From Oscillospiraceae bacterium (lineage in GTDB: Bacteria; Bacillota; Clostridia; Oscillospirales; CAG-382), in assembly GCA_015063885.1 (NCBI GenBank), contig SVTH01000002.1:159248-223247 (forward strand): a DNA stretch of 64,000 bases, written 5' to 3'. The notes below the pieces were generated by a model that did not search any database, was not told where the DNA came from, and was given only the letters and a program-made list of their open reading frames with translations. Within the stretch, counting starts at the first letter, position 1, and every line of letters starts with the position of its first letter. Positions 1 to 8,415 of this stretch are shown piece after piece. Both the position numbers and the translations under genes were made by a program.

Positions 1-59
1 CCGTAAGAACTGTGGTATAATGTTCCAAAGAGTATAATAGGAGGAGTGTTGAAACAGAT

Positions 60-1319
60 ATGGAAAACATTCTCATCAAAAATACCAAAGCCCTTTCCGG
101 CGGGCAGGTGGTGGAGGCGGAGATCGCTATTGCAAGCGGCGTGATCCTTTCCATGACGGGCGCCCCCGAAGGCTTTACCGCAGATAAAGTGATCGACGGC
201 GCGGGGAAGCTTTGTATCCCCGGCCTCATCAACGCCCACACCCACGTGTATATGTCCCTGTTCCGCAACTACGCCGACGACGTGGCCTTTACCGAGTGGC
301 TGTTCGGCCGTGTTCTTCCCAAGGAGGACGCCATGTCCGTGGAGGACGCCTATTGGGGCACTCTGCTGGGCTGTATCGAAATGGTGAAGAGCGGTACCAC
401 CACCTTCTGCGATATGTACCCCATTGCGGGGATGTCTGCGGAGGCCGCCCGCAAGGCGGGTATGCGTGCCGTGGTGAGCAGGGGGCTTACAGGCTCCGAG
501 GGCGGAGAGCGTCGGATCGCCGAGGCCTTGGGAGAATGGGAGACCTGGAAGCATGATCCCATGGTGACCCATATGCTGGCGCCCCACGCCATTTACACCT
601 GCGACACCCCCTTCCTGGAGCGTGTGATGCAGGTCTCCGACGAGACGGGAATGCTCATCAACACCCACCTTTCCGAGTCGGAAAAGGAGATCGCCGACTG
701 CTACGCAGAGCACGGCTGTTCCCCTGTGGAATACCTGGCAAAGCTGGGGCTGTTCGACCGCAAGACCTTGGCCGCCCACTGCGTTCATCTTTCCGAACTG
801 GATATTATGCTGTTGGCGGAAAAAGGGGTCTCCGTTGCCCATAACCCCAAGAGCAATCTGAAGCTTGCCAACGGCATTGCCCCCGTAAAACAGCTTTTGG
901 ATGCGGGCGTGAACGTATGCCTGGGCACCGACGGCGCAGGCTCCAACAACACCCTGAATATGTTCTCCGAGATGAACTTCGCCTGCCTCCTGCCCAAGGG
1001 GGTGAACAAGCAGGGAGACGTGGTCAGCGCCAACACCGTTTTGCAGATGGCCACGCTGAACGGCGCCAAGGCGCTTTCCCAGGAGAACCTGGGCGACCTG
1101 CAGGCAGGATGGAAGGCGGATATCGCCATTCTGAACCTTGACCATCCCTGGATGTATCCCATGCACAACGTGGCAAACGCTTTGTGCTATTCCGCCACCG
1201 GCACCGAGGTAGAAACGGTGATCATCGGCGGGGAAGTGGTGATGGAAGACCGCAGGATGACCAAGATCGACGAAGAAGAGGTCTACGCAAACATTGCGCG
1301 GATCGCAAAGGACTGGTGA
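60..1319 (+). CDS. mtaD: 5-methylthioadenosine/S-adenosylhomocysteine deaminase (amidohydrolase)
   Basis: A 419-residue cytosolic metal-dependent amidohydrolase. Family members deaminate methylthioadenosine, S-adenosylhomocysteine or related adenosines to inosyl products. The metal-site signature is intact: HTH near residue 60 (NAHTHVYMS), HLSESEKE near 200, AHCVH near 235 and GTDGAGSNN near 295. The start is the ATG after an AGGAGGAG site, although the spacing of about 13 bases is long. Two TATAAT-like boxes lie at 16-21 and 33-38. The next gene, ahcY, follows after 7 bases, so both enzymes act on S-adenosylhomocysteine and are probably co-transcribed. The exact substrate preference (MTA, SAH or 5'-deoxyadenosine) cannot be read from sequence. 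Confidence 0.9.
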   Translation: MENILIKNTKALSGGQVVEAEIAIASGVILSMTGAPEGFTADKVIDGAGKLCIPGLINAHTHVYMSLFRNYADDVAFTEWLFGRVLPKEDAMSVEDAYWGTLLGCIEMVKSGTTTFCDMYPIAGMSAEAARKAGMRAVVSRGLTGSEGGERRIAEALGEWETWKHDPMVTHMLAPHAIYTCDTPFLERVMQVSDETGMLINTHLSESEKEIADCYAEHGCSPVEYLAKLGLFDRKTLAAHCVHLSELDIMLLAEKGVSVAHNPKSNLKLANGIAPVKQLLDAGVNVCLGTDGAGSNNTLNMFSEMNFACLLPKGVNKQGDVVSANTVLQMATLNGAKALSQENLGDLQAGWKADIAILNLDHPWMYPMHNVANALCYSATGTEVETVIIGGEVVMEDRRMTKIDEEEVYANIARIAKDW

Positions 1320-1326
1320 CAAGCTT

Positions 1327-2580
1327 ATGTTGAATTACGAGATCAAAGACCCCTCCCTGTGGGAAAGCGGGGAACGAAAGATCCTTTGGGTCAAGGAGCA
1401 TATGCCCCTGTTGAGAGGGCTGGAGGAGGAAATGCTGGCCAATAAGCCCCTGGCAGGCTTGCGTGTAGCCCTTTCCGTCCATCTGGAGGCCAAGACCGCC
1501 TACCTGTGCCGCGTTCTTGCCGCAGGGGGCGCAGACATGTATATCACCGGCAGTAACCCTCTGTCCACCCAGGACGACGTTGCCGCCGCTTTGGTGAAGG
1601 ACGGCCTTCACGTTTATGCGGAGCACGGCTGCTCTATGGAGACCTATCACCGCCATATTTCCTACGTGATCCAGGCCGCACCCCAGATCATCATCGACGA
1701 CGGCGGCGACCTGGTGCACCTGATCCACACGGAATACCGTGACCTCCTTCCCGGCGTCATCGGCGGCTGTGAGGAGACCACCACGGGCATCCTCCGCCTC
1801 CACGCCATGGAGCGGGACGGGGAATTGAAGTTCCCCATGGTGATGGTGAACGATGCGGACTGTAAGCACCTCTTCGACAACCGTTACGGCACGGGACAGT
1901 CCGTATGGGACGGCATCAACCGTACCACCAACCTGATCGTGGCAGGGCAGACCGTTGTGGTAGCCGGCTACGGCTGGTGCGGCAAGGGCGTTGCCATGCG
2001 TGCCAAGGGCTTGGGCGCTTCCGTCATCGTTACGGAGGTGGATCCCATCAAGGCCATGGAGGCTGTGATGGACGGCTTTGCGGTGATGCCCATGAAGGAA
2101 GCCTGCCCCAAGGGTGATTTCTTCGTCACCGTTACGGGAGATATGGAGATCATCACCACGGAGCATTTCCCCCTGCTGAAGGACGGCGCCATTCTTTCCA
2201 ATGCGGGCCATTTCGACGTGGAGGTGGATATGCAGGCGCTCCGTGCCTATGCGGTGCGCTCCTGGGAGGCAAGACAGAATATCACCGGCTACGAATTGCC
2301 CGGCGGCAAGAAGGTCTACGTCCTGGCGGAAGGCCGCCTGGTGAACCTGGGTGCCGGCGACGGCCACCCTGCGGAGATCATGGATATGTCCTTCGCCGTC
2401 CAGGCCATGAGCGTTTTGTATCTGATCCGCAACAAGGATCTGCCCAAGACCTCCAACGTTATCGCAGTCCCCCGTGAGGTGGACCTGGAGATCGCAAGAC
2501 GGAAACTGGCATCCTGGGGCATCGCCATCGACGAGCTGACGGAGAAGCAGAAAAAATACCTGGATTCCTGGGGATCGTAA
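1327..2580 (+). CDS. ahcY: adenosylhomocysteinase (S-adenosylhomocysteine hydrolase)
   Basis: A 417-residue NAD-dependent enzyme that reversibly cleaves S-adenosylhomocysteine to adenosine and homocysteine. Recognisable family blocks are NPLSTQDDVAAAL near residue 75, EETTTGILRL near 150, NDADCKHLFDNRYG near 185, a Rossmann motif VVAGYGWCGKGVA near 215 and GHFDVEVD near 295. An in-frame start exists further upstream at 1294, but the ATG at 1327 follows AAAGGA near the end of mtaD and gives the normal N-terminus. The length is at the short end of the family, as in clostridial and Thermotoga forms. It lies in an apparent operon with the deaminase, suggesting two alternative routes for disposing of SAH. 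Confidence 0.93.
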   Translation: MLNYEIKDPSLWESGERKILWVKEHMPLLRGLEEEMLANKPLAGLRVALSVHLEAKTAYLCRVLAAGGADMYITGSNPLSTQDDVAAALVKDGLHVYAEHGCSMETYHRHISYVIQAAPQIIIDDGGDLVHLIHTEYRDLLPGVIGGCEETTTGILRLHAMERDGELKFPMVMVNDADCKHLFDNRYGTGQSVWDGINRTTNLIVAGQTVVVAGYGWCGKGVAMRAKGLGASVIVTEVDPIKAMEAVMDGFAVMPMKEACPKGDFFVTVTGDMEIITTEHFPLLKDGAILSNAGHFDVEVDMQALRAYAVRSWEARQNITGYELPGGKKVYVLAEGRLVNLGAGDGHPAEIMDMSFAVQAMSVLYLIRNKDLPKTSNVIAVPREVDLEIARRKLASWGIAIDELTEKQKKYLDSWGS

Positions 2581-2626
2581 TTTTTGCAAACCCTTCTCGG
2601 AATCTGCAAAAAATATTCACATTTTC

Positions 2627-2636
2627 ATGTTATAAT
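2627..2636 (+). promoter_or_regulatory. extended -10 promoter for the sensor kinase gene
   Basis: The sequence TGTTATAAT (TG-N-TATAAT) lies 24 bases before the kinase ATG, followed by AAAGGAGGGTGAG. No good -35 hexamer is seen at the usual distance, so an extended -10 promoter is inferred. Confidence 0.5.
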
Positions 2637-2659
2637 GAACGTAAAAGGAGGGTGAGGCT

Positions 2660-4126
2660 ATGTTCAAAAGCGTATTTTCCAGAATGCTTGCGGCTTTCAC
2701 CGTGATCCTGCTTCTGTGTATCACGCTGTTGGTCTTCGTGGTCGCCTCGGGGCTGTTCCAGGAAAGCCAGGAAAAAGAGCTTTCCGAATTGGGCGTCGCC
2801 GCCAACGAGATCGGCTTCTTCCTGGAAGAGATGCAACGGATCTCCACCCTTCCCGCACCCTTACTGCTGCAAAGCGAGAGCTTCCATTCCAACCTCATCG
2901 GCATCGCCGATCTGACGGAGGCGGATATCTCCGTTTTGCGTATGGACGGCGTGGTCGCCGCTACCTCCACCCGCCATTTAAAGATCGGGGAGCAGATGCT
3001 TTCCAGGGAGACGGTGAACCGCATCCTGGAAAACGACGCTTCCTACATGATCAGCGACCTGGACGGCGCCTTGGAGCGCCGCACGCTGAACAGCTTTGCC
3101 ATCATCGGGGATGAGAACGGAGACGCCGTGTACCTCATCGTGGTCACCAGCGAGAAGGCGCTGAATTCCGAGATCGCCAACTCCGTGACCCAGCGTATGG
3201 TGGTGGTTGCCATCTGGATCTTCTTCGCGGCAATGATCATCATCTTCCTGATCTCCCGCCGTATCACCGACTCCATCAAGACCCTTTGCTCCGTGGCAAG
3301 AGAATACGCCCAGGGGCGCTTCAACATCCGCATCAAGGTCAACGGTCAGGACGAGATCACAGAGCTTTCCAGGGCCTTTAACAACATGGCCAGCGGCCTT
3401 GCCAAGCTGGAGGAGAACCGTAACTCCTTCATCGCCAACGTGTCTCATGACCTCCGCACGCCCATGACAACCATTTCGGGCTTTGTGGACGGCATTTTGG
3501 ACGGTACCATTCCTCCCGAGGATCACCAGCGGTATCTGCAGACCATTTCTGCAGAGGTGCACCGTCTCTCCCGTTTGGTGAACACCCTTTTGGAGATCTC
3601 CCGCTTGGAGTCCGGCAAGAGCATGAAGACTGCGGATTTCAACGTCACGGAGACGGCAAGGCAGATCCTCATCTCCTTGATGGGGAAGATCGAGGCCAAA
3701 CGATTGGATATCGAATTTGAAGGCGGGGACGAGGACGTGTACGTCCTGGCAGATCCCGACGCCATCCATCAGGTGCTTTACAATCTGATAGACAACGCCA
3801 TCAAATTTACACAGGAAAAGGGCACCATTACCATCGCCATCACCGCCAAGGGCAAGAAGGCGTTGGTGCGGGTGCGGAACACGGGTGAAGGGATCCCCGA
3901 AGAGGAGATCACCCACATTTTTGAACGGTTTTACAAATCCGACCGTTCCCGCGGATTGGATAAAACGGGAACAGGATTAGGTCTTTACATTGTTAAGACC
4001 ATTTTGGAAAAGCACGGGGAAGAGATCTCCGTGGAATCGGTGGTGGGGGCTTATACGGAGTTCCGTTTCGGACTGTCTTTGTCCGCCGGAAAGCCGAGAT
4101 CCAAGGGCGGAGACCTGATGGACTGA
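2660..4126 (+). CDS. membrane sensor histidine kinase (HAMP, HisKA, HATPase)
   Basis: A 488-residue transmembrane histidine kinase. TM helix 1 spans about residues 10-31, an extracytoplasmic sensor region about 32-178 and TM helix 2 about 180-198. A HAMP linker (ITDSIKTLCSV onward) follows, then the phospho-acceptor His263 in NVSHDLRTPM. ATP-binding boxes are NLIDNAIKF (N box), RVRNTGEGIP (G1) and GTGLGLYIVK (G2). The start follows AAAGGAGGGTGAGGCT. No response regulator gene is adjacent, so it is an orphan here. The HtrA-type protease follows after 28 bases, which suggests a link to envelope stress. The signal is unknown. Confidence 0.9.
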   Translation: MFKSVFSRMLAAFTVILLLCITLLVFVVASGLFQESQEKELSELGVAANEIGFFLEEMQRISTLPAPLLLQSESFHSNLIGIADLTEADISVLRMDGVVAATSTRHLKIGEQMLSRETVNRILENDASYMISDLDGALERRTLNSFAIIGDENGDAVYLIVVTSEKALNSEIANSVTQRMVVVAIWIFFAAMIIIFLISRRITDSIKTLCSVAREYAQGRFNIRIKVNGQDEITELSRAFNNMASGLAKLEENRNSFIANVSHDLRTPMTTISGFVDGILDGTIPPEDHQRYLQTISAEVHRLSRLVNTLLEISRLESGKSMKTADFNVTETARQILISLMGKIEAKRLDIEFEGGDEDVYVLADPDAIHQVLYNLIDNAIKFTQEKGTITIAITAKGKKALVRVRNTGEGIPEEEITHIFERFYKSDRSRGLDKTGTGLGLYIVKTILEKHGEEISVESVVGAYTEFRFGLSLSAGKPRSKGGDLMD

Positions 4127-4154
4127 TGACTAATGGGAAAGGAACCGAAAACAC

Positions 4155-5513
4155 ATGAACGAATTTAAAAACGACCGTGACGATCAGAACACGGAGCTGA
4201 CTCCCGAGGGCCATTCCGCACCTCAAAATCACGCTTTTGAGGATCCCTCTCTCCGGACGCCTCCTACCTACGTATGGGACGGCAAGCGGGACGGCGGCAG
4301 ACGCCGCGGCGGGAAGAAGCCCTTCCTGTTCTGCGTGGTAGCCGTGGTGTGCCTGGTCTTGACGGCGGCACTTTGCATCCCCACCATCCTTTACGCCATG
4401 GATGAGGGACATATCGCTACCTCCTCCGAAGGCACCTCCCAGGGCGGAAGCCTTACGGGGGATCCCTCCAAGGAGGAGAGCTCTTACGATATCAGCCAGA
4501 CGGTGACCGTCACCGATACGCCCTACCTGGAGGAAAACATCCTTACCAAGGTTTATCAGCAGTGCCAGGGCTCCTGCGCCACCATTTACGTGGAGCTGGG
4601 CTCTACCGGCTATTCCATCGGAAGCGGCTTCGTCCTCACCGAGGACGGCTACGTTGCCACCAACCAGCACGTGGTTGACGGCGGTAACAAGATCACCGTG
4701 ATCTTCTACGACGGCGAGGAATACGAGGCTGAGCTCATCGGCGAGGATCCCGTCCGCGACCTTGCGGTGTTGAAGATCAACGCCAAGGATCTCACCCCTC
4801 TGCCCATCGGTAACTCCGACGCTTTGACGGTGGGGCAGACCACCATCGCCATCGGCACTCCCTACGATCAGACCCTGGCCGGCACCATGACCATGGGCAT
4901 CATCAGCGGTCTGAACCGTGAGATCCCCATCGAAAACGATGCGGGCGTGGTCATCAAGACCATGCGTCTGATCCAGACGGACACCCCCATCAACCCCGGT
5001 AACAGCGGCGGCCCCCTGATCAACATGGCGGGCCAGGTGGTGGGCATCAACTCCTTGAAGCTTATCAACGAGTACGAGGGCATCGGCTTTGCCATTCCCA
5101 TCAACTCTGCCGTGGATATCTTCAATCAGCTCATCCAGTACGGCAAGGTGGTGCAGGATCCCGAGTCCGAGTTCGTGACTGCCAGCCCCCGCTTGGGCGT
5201 TACGGTGTACGAGCTGGAGGCAGGCCTGGACGCCTTCCGCATCAAGCCCGGCTGTGAGTATCCCGCAGGCGTGCTGGTGGCTTCCGTAGAGCCCAACACC
5301 GCCGTTTACGCCGCAGGTCTGGAGCTTTACGACATCATCACCGAGTTCAACGGCAAGCCCGTGAAGAGCTTGAGCGACCTCACCAACGCCCTGGCGGAGC
5401 ATCGGGCAGGGGACAAGGTCACCATGACCGTGTTCGCCTTCTCCCGCAACTTCTCCGAAGGGGAATACAAGACCTTGGAATTCGTTCTGGATTCCGCAGA
5501 GGCCATCGGCTGA
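4155..5513 (+). CDS. HtrA/DegP-type membrane-anchored serine protease with PDZ domain
   Basis: A 452-residue envelope quality-control protease. The N-terminal 55 or so residues are hydrophilic and cytosolic and end in a basic patch. A single TM segment at about 56-78 then places the protease domain outside the cell. The trypsin-like domain shows the triad: His in TNQHVVDGG, Asp in DPVRDLAVLKI and Ser in NPGNSGGPL. A C-terminal PDZ domain covers about the last 100 residues (GVLVASVEPNTAVYAAGLE and ITEFNGKPV). Organisation is as in Firmicutes HtrA. It follows the sensor kinase gene after 28 bases and ends at a strong hairpin terminator, so the two are probably co-transcribed. Confidence 0.92.
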   Translation: MNEFKNDRDDQNTELTPEGHSAPQNHAFEDPSLRTPPTYVWDGKRDGGRRRGGKKPFLFCVVAVVCLVLTAALCIPTILYAMDEGHIATSSEGTSQGGSLTGDPSKEESSYDISQTVTVTDTPYLEENILTKVYQQCQGSCATIYVELGSTGYSIGSGFVLTEDGYVATNQHVVDGGNKITVIFYDGEEYEAELIGEDPVRDLAVLKINAKDLTPLPIGNSDALTVGQTTIAIGTPYDQTLAGTMTMGIISGLNREIPIENDAGVVIKTMRLIQTDTPINPGNSGGPLINMAGQVVGINSLKLINEYEGIGFAIPINSAVDIFNQLIQYGKVVQDPESEFVTASPRLGVTVYELEAGLDAFRIKPGCEYPAGVLVASVEPNTAVYAAGLELYDIITEFNGKPVKSLSDLTNALAEHRAGDKVTMTVFAFSRNFSEGEYKTLEFVLDSAEAIG

Positions 5514-5521
5514 AAAAACAG

Positions 5522-5554
5522 ACGGATCACCTGCAAAGGGTGATCCGTTTTTTC
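5522..5554. terminator. bidirectional intrinsic terminator between htrA-like and surface protein genes
   Basis: The inverted repeat ACGGATCACC / GGTGATCCGT is flanked by A-run and T-run on either side, immediately after the stop codons of the two convergent genes. It should terminate both. Confidence 0.85.
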
Positions 5555-6267
5555 TATGCGAACCGCTTCCGCCCGATCAAGGCGGCGGTACCCACGGCGG
5601 AGACGCCGCAAAGGAGCACGAAGCTGACCAGATCTCTGTCCCCGGTCATGGGGGATTGGGAGGGCTGGGAGGTACGGCTCTGCTCGGGGGTACTGCTTTC
5701 CCCGGGCGCAGACAGGGGATTCTTCCCCTGGAGCACGGAGACCTCGTCCAGGAAGGTCCAGGCACCCTCTCCGGGGGTGATGACCACCTTCAGATAACGC
5801 CCTTCCATTCCTTCCGTCCCTTTCAAGGAGGCGATCCCCGCTTTTTCCGTCCCGGGGGATGGAATGACTTCTCCCAGCGGGGTGAACTCTCCCTCTTCCT
5901 CATTGCTTAAATAGAAGGCCACCTTTGCGGGGGCGGTGATCCCCACTTCTTCCTCCCGGAGATAGCTGACCTCAAAGGTCCAAAGCTGGGTGTAGACCTC
6001 CCCCAGATCCAGAACCACGGTGATCTCGCCTTCGTTTCGGAAACCCACGTACTCCGTGTCCCGATAGTAATAGTTCACCGTGCCGTTTTCCACGGGAGTG
6101 CCGTACTTGCCGTTGGTCAGCTCAAAATTCTCGTCGGGGTACCCCTGAGAAGCCCCGGGGGAGAGGGTGTACCCCTTATGAAGGGATACCACGTTTTGCG
6201 CGGCGGAAACGGAAAGCACTCCCACCAGCGCCAAAAAGAACAAGCAAACGCAAAAGAACCGCTTCAT
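5554..6267 (-). CDS. surface protein with discoidin-like domain and (S/N)PxTG sorting signal
   Basis: A 237-residue exported protein. It starts with a signal peptide (MKRFFCVCLFFLALVG, cleavage near VSAAQ). One beta-rich domain resembling F5/8-type C (discoidin) folds follows: YPDENFELTNG near the start, VVLDLGEVYT in the middle, GRYLKVVI and FLDEVSVL at the end. A Ser/Pro/Gln linker leads to SPMTGD, a hydrophobic helix and the basic tail GRKRFA. This is the layout of a sortase substrate, and SPMTG fits the (S/N)PxTG class known for clostridial sortase B. The ATG at 6267 overlaps the stop of the upstream small gene (ATGA) and has AGGAGAG 7 bases upstream, so it is preferred over the GTG at 6273. 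The ligand is unknown. No sortase gene lies in this window. Confidence 0.7.
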   Translation of the reverse strand: MKRFFCVCLFFLALVGVLSVSAAQNVVSLHKGYTLSPGASQGYPDENFELTNGKYGTPVENGTVNYYYRDTEYVGFRNEGEITVVLDLGEVYTQLWTFEVSYLREEEVGITAPAKVAFYLSNEEEGEFTPLGEVIPSPGTEKAGIASLKGTEGMEGRYLKVVITPGEGAWTFLDEVSVLQGKNPLSAPGESSTPEQSRTSQPSQSPMTGDRDLVSFVLLCGVSAVGTAALIGRKRFA

Positions 6268-6476
6268 TGCCACTCTCCTATCCTGTTGACCACGCTTTGC
6301 ATCTCTTCCTTGCTCCTGGCGTGGCGGGCGTCGAAGAGAAACCGTTGCCGCTGACGCTCGTCCATCTTGCCGAACTTCTTCAGCGCCAGATCGTTTTGCG
6401 CCAAAGCCATACCAAACCCCAAGGGAAGCTCCTCGTCGGACACTCCCGGCAGGGTGTTTTTTTGATAACGCTCCAT
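6264..6476 (-). CDS. small conserved-looking helical protein, 70 aa
   Basis: A 70-residue soluble, highly charged protein with no signal or TM segment. Its middle and end (ALAQNDLALKKFGKMDERQRQRFLFD, with SKEEMQSVVNRI after it) look helical. They faintly resemble the C-terminal helical region of YdeI/OmpD-associated-type proteins; that is a guess. The ATG at 6476 has AGGA 8 bases upstream. The alternative ATG at 6485 sits directly against the purine run and is less likely. Its stop overlaps the start of the surface protein gene by four bases, so the two are translationally coupled. A much longer frame extends upstream but is the shadow of the opposite-strand lipoprotein gene. Confidence 0.6.
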   Translation of the reverse strand: MERYQKNTLPGVSDEELPLGFGMALAQNDLALKKFGKMDERQRQRFLFDARHARSKEEMQSVVNRIGEWQ

Positions 6477-6555
6477 AAACACCATCCTTTTTTTGTTTTT
6501 AGTGTTCCGTGAGGAACGCTTTTCCATACCTCCCGTTCTTTGGAAAAACTTGGGC

Positions 6556-6584
6556 TTGACAATTTTATGAAAATGTTGTAAATT
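6556..6584 (+). promoter_or_regulatory. promoter for the 6618 lipoprotein gene
   Basis: TTGACA at 6556-6561, a 17-base spacer and TAAATT at 6579-6584, just ahead of AAAGGA and the ATG at 6618. Confidence 0.55.
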
Positions 6585-6617
6585 GATAAAAAGACCATCG
6601 ACGAAAGGAACCCCGCA

Positions 6618-7808
6618 ATGAGAAAATTCCTTCTCCTTCTGTTGGCGCTGACCCTTCTGCTGGCGGCTTGCGCAGCACAGGAAACGCCCGAGCCCTCCGA
6701 GCCCCCGTCTTCTCCCGCAAGCAGCTCTTCCCACGAGGAAAGCTCTGTGCTTGTCTCCTCCCAAGAAGAGGTCTCCGCAGAATCCTCTCTTCCCGCCGAA
6801 GAAGATCCGCCCGAGGAGGTGCCTCCCTTGACCATGACCCAGGTTTCCACCATCACAGATAATTTCCTGAACGTGTCGGATTTTAAAGACTTCCTTGCAG
6901 GGGGCGAAAAGTACGCCCTGATCCCCGGACTGAAGGAAGGCATCGTGCCCCAGGGTATGGGACGCCATCCCGTGACGGGGTACGTGTATATCTCCGCTTA
7001 CTTCACCACCGAAAATACCCCCTCCGTGATCCTTGTGCTGGACGAGAAGGGGAGCTTCGTGGCGGAATACCATATGTATAAAGAAGACGGCACCCCCTAT
7101 ACCGGCCACATGGGCGGCGTTTGCGTCACGGAGGAGTATCTCTATTTCTCCGGCCCCGGTGTGGGAGATTATTACGGCATCGGCGAGATCGCCCTGGCGG
7201 ATCTCCCGAAAAAGGGTGCCCACGACGTGACCTTTACCTCCGTGGTTCCTCTGCCCATCCACGCCAGCTATCTGTTCTATGACCAAGGCAACCTTTGGGC
7301 AGGCACCTTCTATCTCAGCGGCTCCTACGACATGGGCAAGTATTTCAATCAGAAGGTGAAGACCTCCGCAGGCGCATCCTACGGCGGGTTTGCCGCCATG
7401 TTCCCCGTGGACGAAAACGGCCGCCTCACCGTTCCCGAAGGGAGCGACTACGCCGTTCCCACCCTGACTTTGGCCACCGTGGACAAGGTGCAGGGCTTTA
7501 CCTGTCGGGACGGCAAGGTGACGCTGAGCGTCTCCTACGGCAGAAACAATAACTCCACCCTGTATTTCCATTCCATCGACCCCGAAAAGGCAACCGCAAC
7601 CTATACTGCCGACGGCAAGACCTACCCCATGATCGTGCTGGATGATACCAACCGCGTCAAAAAGGTCACCGCCATGGGCATGACGGAGGGCATCACCCTG
7701 GATGAAAAGGGCAACGTGCTGATCCTCTTTGAATCCGGCGCCCAGAAGTATTATAACGCCAAAAACCCCACCGACTGTGTCTGGCGCTTCCCCTTCCCGG
7801 AGGAATAA
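6618..7808 (+). CDS. lipoprotein with Ser/Glu linker and propeller-like domain
   Basis: A 396-residue putative lipoprotein with a type II signal peptide and lipobox LLAAC, so Cys18 would carry lipid. Residues 19-75 form a Ser/Pro/Glu-rich spacer like those in other exported proteins of this window. The folded part starts near residue 76 (TMTQVSTITDNFL). It contains short beta-type repeats such as GRHPVTGYVYISAYF, SVILVLDEKGSFVAEYHMY and GITLDEKGNVLILFESG, suggestive of a beta-propeller; this is inference. A TTGACA promoter lies at 6556. I do not recognise a named family or a catalytic motif. A substrate-sensing or carbohydrate-binding role is possible but unproven. Confidence 0.75.
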   Translation: MRKFLLLLLALTLLLAACAAQETPEPSEPPSSPASSSSHEESSVLVSSQEEVSAESSLPAEEDPPEEVPPLTMTQVSTITDNFLNVSDFKDFLAGGEKYALIPGLKEGIVPQGMGRHPVTGYVYISAYFTTENTPSVILVLDEKGSFVAEYHMYKEDGTPYTGHMGGVCVTEEYLYFSGPGVGDYYGIGEIALADLPKKGAHDVTFTSVVPLPIHASYLFYDQGNLWAGTFYLSGSYDMGKYFNQKVKTSAGASYGGFAAMFPVDENGRLTVPEGSDYAVPTLTLATVDKVQGFTCRDGKVTLSVSYGRNNNSTLYFHSIDPEKATATYTADGKTYPMIVLDDTNRVKKVTAMGMTEGITLDEKGNVLILFESGAQKYYNAKNPTDCVWRFPFPEE

Positions 7809-7836
7809 AAGGGCTGTATACCGTTGGTTGAACACC

Positions 7837-7865
7837 TTGAAAACCGCAAGGATCTATGGTATACT
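7837..7865 (+). promoter_or_regulatory. promoter for the 157-aa gene, with upstream CCGTTGGTTGA box
   Basis: TTGAAA at 7837-7842, a 17-base spacer and TATACT at 7860-7865. The 15-mer TATACCGTTGGTTGA just upstream is also found ahead of the acetyltransferase promoter near 50649. Confidence 0.6.
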
Positions 7866-7891
7866 GCTTTTGACAGGAAAGGCGGTGTAGT

Positions 7892-8365
7892 ATGAAGTTT
7901 TCTGCAAACGATCTGTATCTCAGCTATGGTGAAAATCCCCAAGTGTGGTTACACGACTGTGTTTTCACCATCAAAAGAGACGGGGAAGACCTGCTCTTTG
8001 AGTTTCCCGAGGGCTTCAAATTTCAAAAGGACGGTCAGTGCTTTCGTTGCGCCCGTGGAACAATCCGTGCAGTGAAAGTGGGAGAAGAGGACGTGCAGAT
8101 CTTCGCCATCCGCTGCAAATGGAAGCGGAAAAGATATTGTAAGAAATCGGTTACCATTTCTTTGGAAGAACTGTTGGAGGCAATGGGAAGTTACCCTTTG
8201 GAGAATTATCGGGAATTCTATTCGCCCCATGTATTTTCCTGGAGCTGTTCTCTGTGGAACATTCCCAAGTATAGAAAGAAATTGGGAGACGATCTTGAAC
8301 TCCAGGTCTTCTACGATCACTTGGAATACGAGATCTCCGATGAATACAGCCCCTACGAGGGATAA
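7892..8365 (+). CDS. hypothetical protein, 157 aa
   Basis: A 157-residue soluble protein without signal peptide or TM segment. It starts at an ATG behind AGGAAAGGCGG. It is rich in aromatic and charged residues. A middle segment HDCVFTIKRDGEDLLFEFPEG is beta-like, and a basic patch KWKRKRYCKK follows. The C-terminal third carries many Tyr/Glu residues and seven Cys are spread over the protein. I do not recognise the family. It stands alone between a lipoprotein gene and a terminator, so it is probably monocistronic. The size and charge would suit an immunity or toxin-neutralising protein, but nothing here demonstrates that. Confidence 0.7.
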   Translation: MKFSANDLYLSYGENPQVWLHDCVFTIKRDGEDLLFEFPEGFKFQKDGQCFRCARGTIRAVKVGEEDVQIFAIRCKWKRKRYCKKSVTISLEELLEAMGSYPLENYREFYSPHVFSWSCSLWNIPKYRKKLGDDLELQVFYDHLEYEISDEYSPYEG

Positions 8366-8372
8366 AACAAAA

Positions 8373-8402
8373 AAACGCGGCGTGAGTGATCACGTCGCGT
8401 TT
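8373..8402. terminator. bidirectional terminator between the 157-aa gene and serA
   Basis: AAACGCGGCGTG / CACGTCGCGTTT stem with one G-U type mismatch, flanked by A-run and T-run, between convergent stops. Confidence 0.8.
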
Positions 8403-8415
8403 TGCATCTCGTCTT

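Noticed and set aside
1222..2589. Long minus-strand open frame opposite ahcY
   Set aside because: It mirrors a strongly conserved gene. Its translation is His/Gly/Val-rich low-complexity, typical for the antisense of GC-rich coding DNA.
6485..7835. Long upstream extension of the 70-aa minus-strand gene
   Set aside because: Antisense to the lipoprotein gene; the ribosome site supports a start at 6476.
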